64,000 nucleotides of DNA. It comes from Haloferax mediterranei ATCC 33500. Lineage in GTDB: Archaea > Halobacteriota > Halobacteria > Halobacteriales > Haloferacaceae. Location: NCBI RefSeq assembly GCF_000306765.2, contig NC_017941.2, positions 2,294,001-2,358,000 of the forward strand, read 5' to 3'. Shown here piece after piece: positions 61,080-64,000 of the stretch; position 1 is the stretch's first letter; the number at the start of each line of letters is the position of its first letter. The notes under the pieces were generated by a model, which saw only the letters and a program-made list of their open reading frames with translations, was not told the origin of the DNA and searched no databases. The translations under genes and the position numbers were made by a program.

Positions 61080-61688
61080 ATGGAGTATCAGACTGCGCTC
61101 GACCGAGCGCTCGACGTCCTTCCGGAACGAAACGTAGAACAGGAGCGTCTCACAGTCCCAGACCCCGCAGGTGAGACTGACGGCGCGTTCACGCGTCTCA
61201 CCAACCTCGGCGAAATCGCGGACGCCCTGTCACGGACGCCCGCACACCTTCACAGTACCATCCAGCGTACCCTCGGTACCAGCGGACAACTGGAAGACGA
61301 CCGCGCCCGCTACAGTGGTTCGTTTTCCATCAACGACTTCGAGGAAGCCATCGACGGCTACGTCGAAGAGTACGTCATCTGTTCGGAGTGTGGCCTTCCG
61401 GACACGCGTCTCGTGACCGAAGACGGCGTCGACATGCTTCGCTGTGAGGCCTGTGGTGCCTTCCGCCCGGTCCAGAAGAGCTCCAGCGTGAGCAAGAAAC
61501 GCCAGCGCGAAGCCGTGGAAGAAGGTCGTACCTACGAGGTCGAAATTACCGGTACCGGCCGCAAAGGCGACGGTGTCGCCCAGCGCGGGAAGTACACTAT
61601 CTTCGTTCCCGGCGCGCAGGAAGGACAGACCGTCCGTGTCTACATCAAGAACACGAGCGGTTCGCTCGCATTCGCACGACTCGCCTGA
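61080..61688 (+). CDS. eif2b: Translation initiation factor aIF2 beta subunit fused to a TRAM domain
   Basis: A 202-residue protein. Residues 1 to about 135 are archaeal IF2-beta: an N-terminal helix, the central domain FTRLTNLGEIADALSRTPAH with GSFSINDFEEAIDGYVEEYV, and a zinc ribbon (ICSECGLPDTRL, RCEACGAFRPVQ). Residues about 140-202 form a TRAM domain (RTYEVEITGTGRKGDGVAQR, YTIFVPGAQEGQTVRVYIKN), which binds RNA. The start is at MEYQTALDRALDVLPERN, the normal N-terminus of the family. Confidence 0.95.
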   Translation: MEYQTALDRALDVLPERNVEQERLTVPDPAGETDGAFTRLTNLGEIADALSRTPAHLHSTIQRTLGTSGQLEDDRARYSGSFSINDFEEAIDGYVEEYVICSECGLPDTRLVTEDGVDMLRCEACGAFRPVQKSSSVSKKRQREAVEEGRTYEVEITGTGRKGDGVAQRGKYTIFVPGAQEGQTVRVYIKNTSGSLAFARLA

Positions 61689-61852
61689 AGGCGTTTGGCT
61701 CTCATCTAATTTCGTGACTGCGAGACGCAGCCACGTTCGTGGCTGAGAACTGCAGCACAGTCTTATATTCTCTCGTCACGGCCGGGACACGCGACTGAGT
61801 AGCGACGGTACTGGAGGCGACAGTACCGAAGCGACGACGCGACGGGCGTGCG

Positions 61853-62059
61853 TTACTCGTCCTCGTCGCTCCCACGACACAGTCCCCGAAGGCCGAGATA
61901 GAGGAACACGGCTCCTTCGACTCGCGTTGCGGTCGTCATCCACGACTTCGCCGTCATCTCGCTTCCGTCTTCGTAAGCAATGCGAGTGAGGACACGGACG
62001 AGTTGGTCGGGGAATAGCAATTCAACCAGACCGAACAGGACGAACAGTGCTCGAATCAT
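61853..62059 (-). CDS. Small membrane protein
   Basis: A 68-residue protein with an N-terminal hydrophobic helix (IRALFVLFGLVELLFPDQLV) and a second (VEGAVFLYLGLRGLC), ending in an acidic tail. Similar short proteins with this EYLxPD-like layout are seen in haloarchaea but have no assigned function. The ATG at 62059 is chosen over an upstream one because the family-like hydrophobic start begins there. Confidence 0.65.
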   Translation of the reverse strand: MIRALFVLFGLVELLFPDQLVRVLTRIAYEDGSEMTAKSWMTTATRVEGAVFLYLGLRGLCRGSDEDE

Positions 62060-62425
62060 ACGAAAACGTAGGCGCGCAATCAGTGAAAAGCTGCTGTCGG
62101 TTCCCACGGTACGAGAGTAGTGGCGGGACGGCCTCGGTCACGATTCGGCTTCATGTCACAACACCACAGTACGTCTTTGACGACAACTCCGGGGCGAACC
62201 ACATCAGCACGCCTGCGAGGAGTTGATACTTCAGAAGTCCGAGTGAAGTCTCCGCGCCCGAGAGACACGTGATTGAACAAATAAGGCTGTGTGGAAATCA
62301 GAGACGAGTGCAACAACAGTGAGAGTGGTTCTACGTGATTTTCGCAACCCCGTTGTCAACCAGAAGTTCCCACCGAGCGGGAACTGGCAAATAGAGTGAT
62401 AGGCTTCCAGCCTAACATCCAATCG
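62060..62425. other. Intergenic region with possible gene remnant and an inverted repeat
   Basis: This 366-base stretch has no intact gene. On the minus strand near 62150-62240 a short open frame reads GLLKYQLLAGVLMWFAPELS before its stop; it is hydrophobic and protein-like but has no start codon, so it may be a remnant. Close to the right end lies the inverted repeat at 62400-62414, just ahead of the stress-protein gene. Confidence 0.35.
62400..62414. promoter_or_regulatory. Inverted repeat before the second universal stress protein gene
   Basis: TAGGCT-TCC-AGCCTA has perfect 6-bp arms with a 3-base centre and ends 11 bases before the ATG at 62426. It is related in sequence to the TTAGG..CCTAA iron operators in this window but has wider half-site spacing (TAGG-N7-CCTA), so it may be a different regulator's site. 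Confidence 0.5.
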
Positions 62426-62854
62426 ATGTACGATACTATCCTCGTGCCAATCGACGGAAGCGACTCGATGATGCCGGTCGTCGAAGACGCTGCGGCCCTC
62501 GCTGCCGAGCGTGATGCCTCCGTCTACCTTCTCTACGTCCTCGACAAACGAGCCTTCCTGACGCTTGCCGATGACCGACTTGACGAAGTGTACGAGGAAC
62601 TCGAAGCACAGGGCGAGGCCGCCCTCGAAGCGGCCGCAGAAATCATGGCAGAACACGGTGTCGACGCCGAGACCATGCTCCGCCGCGGCGACCCGGCAAA
62701 CGAGATTCTCTCGTTCGCCGGTGAAATCGATGCGGACCTCATCTCGATGGGAACCCACGCCCGGTTCGAAGACAACATCCTCGGAAGTGTCTCGCGCTCG
62801 GTCGTCACTGAGTCGGACATCCCCGTGCTCACGACCCCAATCGAGGCACGCTGA
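62426..62854 (+). CDS. Universal stress protein (UspA family, ATP-binding type)
   Basis: A 142-residue UspA protein starting MYDTILVPIDGSDSMMPVVE with the ATP-site aspartate. The C-terminal nucleotide motif is complete: LISMGTHARFEDNILGSVSR (GTH then G-x-S-x-S/R region) and PVLTTPIEAR. In contrast to the copy at 7262, this one has the signature expected for ATP binding. It would act as a cytoplasmic stress factor. The start codon is close to the inverted repeat at 62400. Confidence 0.93.
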   Translation: MYDTILVPIDGSDSMMPVVEDAAALAAERDASVYLLYVLDKRAFLTLADDRLDEVYEELEAQGEAALEAAAEIMAEHGVDAETMLRRGDPANEILSFAGEIDADLISMGTHARFEDNILGSVSRSVVTESDIPVLTTPIEAR

Positions 62855-62965
62855 CTGCGACTCGGTTCGATGGCTCTCACGCGCAACTGACGTAACGGTA
62901 GTTCCCCGCAACTGAGAGAGCGCCGGTCCACCACCGGCGTCTCGGACTGCTTATCGAAGCACGTG

Positions 62966-63238
62966 CTACAGGCGAAGGAACAACAGGACCAGTCCGTACA
63001 GCGTCGATGGCACACCGAGGAGCAGGAGCCCGACGCTTATTACAATCGCTTGGCCGTTTACCCCCGGAATCGACCCGGCCGCGGCGATATACATGCCGGA
63101 GAGTCCTGATAGGATGTCGAACGTAAGAACGAGAACAGCGGCACAGAACGCGGCTGCTCCGGAGAAAATGAGTACGAACGAGGTGAACGACGGTTTCTGT
63201 CGTGGGGAATGGTGGTGAGTGGAGTAACCACGGGACAT
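62966..63238 (-). CDS. Small membrane protein
   Basis: A 90-residue protein with a His/Ser/Arg-rich N-terminus (SRGYSTHHHSPRQKPS) and about three hydrophobic segments (FVLIFSGAAAFCAAVLVLTF, MYIAAAGSIPGVNGQAIVIS, VGLLLLGVPSTLYGLVLLFL). No family recognised. The start at 63238 is preferred over one eight codons upstream, which would begin inside a likely promoter. Convergent with the stress-protein gene. Confidence 0.65.
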   Translation of the reverse strand: MSRGYSTHHHSPRQKPSFTSFVLIFSGAAAFCAAVLVLTFDILSGLSGMYIAAAGSIPGVNGQAIVISVGLLLLGVPSTLYGLVLLFLRL

Positions 63239-63434
63239 ATCCCAGAGTACGACACTAACCAAGTTTGTTACATGTCGACTAGCGGCAAATTCTCGTCGTT
63301 AGAAGGGTCCTACTGCGCTGAAACGGGGTTTGGTTGAGGACATACCGTCATCGGACTCACCGGGCTGTGTTTGTGACTGAAGTCGACGCCACCAACGTCA
63401 CTCCGACTGCACGGTGTCGTTGCTGTCCGTCCGA

Positions 63435-63857
63435 CTACGCGTCGTCGCCGTCTCCGTCCGCATCTTCGTCCGGTTCGAAGTCGAGCGCGACCGAGTTGAT
63501 ACAGAACCGTTTGCCCGTCGGTTCCGGGCCGTCGTCGAAGACGTGTCCGAGGTGGCCATCACAGGTCGAACAGACGACTTCGGTGCGGTCCATGCCGTGG
63601 CTCCGGTCGCGTCGGAGTTCGATGTTCGAATCCTCGGCGGCGTAGAAACTCGGCCACCCACAGTGGGAGTCGTACTTCGTGTCCGACGTGAACAACTCGG
63701 TTCCGCATCCAGTACACCGATAGATGCCGTCGTCGCTGCGGTCGACGTGCTCGCCAGAGAATCGCGGTTCGGTTCCCTGTTCACGGAGGACGCGATACGC
63801 CTCGTCAGAGAGTCGTTCGCGCCACTCGGACTCTGAGAGACTGAAATTGTTGCTCAT
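63435..63857 (-). CDS. msrB: Peptide-methionine (R)-S-oxide reductase
   Basis: A 140-residue MsrB repairing methionine-R-sulfoxide in oxidised proteins. Zinc ligands are two CxxC pairs (RCTGCGTELF, Cys48 and Cys51; VCSTCDGHLG, Cys96 and Cys99). The catalytic Cys119 lies in GKRFCINSVALDF, and the resolving-type Cys66 in DSHCGWPSFY. Length is usual; the acidic tail (EPDEDADGDGDDA) is a haloarchaeal addition. Its promoter region abuts a 28-bp triple tandem repeat. Confidence 0.96.
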   Translation of the reverse strand: MSNNFSLSESEWRERLSDEAYRVLREQGTEPRFSGEHVDRSDDGIYRCTGCGTELFTSDTKYDSHCGWPSFYAAEDSNIELRRDRSHGMDRTEVVCSTCDGHLGHVFDDGPEPTGKRFCINSVALDFEPDEDADGDGDDA

Positions 63858-63888
63858 ACGGGTTCAAAAGTACTCCGAGCGGAAAGGC

Positions 63889-63972
63889 ACGTCGGCTATT
63901 CGAGTCAGAAACGGTAACGTCGGCTATTCGAGTCAGAAACGGTAACGTCGGCTATTCGAGTCAGAAACGGTA
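63889..63972. repeat. Three exact 28-bp tandem repeats
   Basis: Three identical 28-base units (63889-63916, 63917-63944, 63945-63972), each containing CGGCTATTCGAGTCAGAAAC, begin 32 bases upstream of the msrB start codon and continue nearly to the window end. They are identical with no spacer, so they are a tandem repeat and not CRISPR. The array may extend past the window only slightly, since the sequence after 63972 already diverges. Confidence 0.9.
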
Positions 63973-64000
63973 TCGGCTAGCCGCACACGGAAGAAATCGT

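Noticed and set aside
63889..63972. Possible CRISPR array from 28-bp repeats
   Set aside because: Repeats are directly adjacent without spacers, and no cas gene is near.

Overview
The window reads as chromosomal DNA of a halophilic archaeon, most likely Haloferax or a close relative. The DNA is GC-rich and the proteins are strongly acidic. Many start codons lie 25-30 bases after a TATA-like box A, so transcripts look leaderless. Archaeal information-processing genes are present: DnaG-type primase, aIF5A, deoxyhypusine synthase and an aIF2-beta/TRAM fusion. Several families are essentially haloarchaeal: HFX_2341-type regulator, amphi-Trp protein, LWR-salt protein, HalOD1 output domain. The genus is inferred from gene content; no rRNA gene is present and I found no tRNA gene.

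Layout. 0-11 kb: DUF6149 protein, a TetR-MATE efflux operon with a palindromic operator, an FAD oxidoreductase divergent from a histidine kinase, homoserine kinase, a universal stress protein, PdxS, DUF1405 and an enolase-like protein. 11-15 kb: an accessory islet with a frameshifted Tat lipoprotein, a CARF-like HFX_2341 regulator, a Tat-exported orphan and a decayed integrase. 15-28 kb: a molybdate/sulfate transporter with a palindromic operator, a heme N-oxygenase-like/cysteine hydrolase pair, acetyltransferases, a symporter operon, DnaG, and an isoprenoid-related group (DUF92, two cis-prenyltransferase homologues) around a serpin lipoprotein.

28-42 kb: a siroheme/heme operon (fused AhbA/AhbB, precorrin-2 dehydrogenase, HemA), small enzymes, a response regulator, a tandem MoeA operon, Hsp20, a UbiB-like kinase, then aIF5A, agmatinase and NIF3. 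Deoxyhypusine synthase follows at 45.8 kb. Between NIF3 and deoxyhypusine synthase sits an iron islet: two DtxR/IdeR-type palindromes, a flavoprotein reductase, a siderophore-type binding lipoprotein, and a decayed second copy of that lipoprotein's leader.

48-55 kb: an AT-rich gap, then a VOC, glutathionyl-hydroquinone-reductase-like, PLP decarboxylase and HxlR group, a carboxymuconolactone-decarboxylase remnant, and a FilR1-type regulator divergent from a berberine-bridge-type flavoprotein. 55-64 kb: purine salvage (Hpt plus NCS2 permease), a 19-bp tandem array, an orphan protein, a voltage-gated K+ channel, fumarylacetoacetase family, aIF2-beta/TRAM, small membrane proteins, a stress protein and MsrB beside a 28-bp tandem repeat.

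Two themes recur: regulators or metabolic genes paired with clean short palindromes at their own promoters, and islets of decayed genes (three or four pseudogenes) set between conserved housekeeping blocks. I see no CRISPR array, complete insertion sequence or replication origin.
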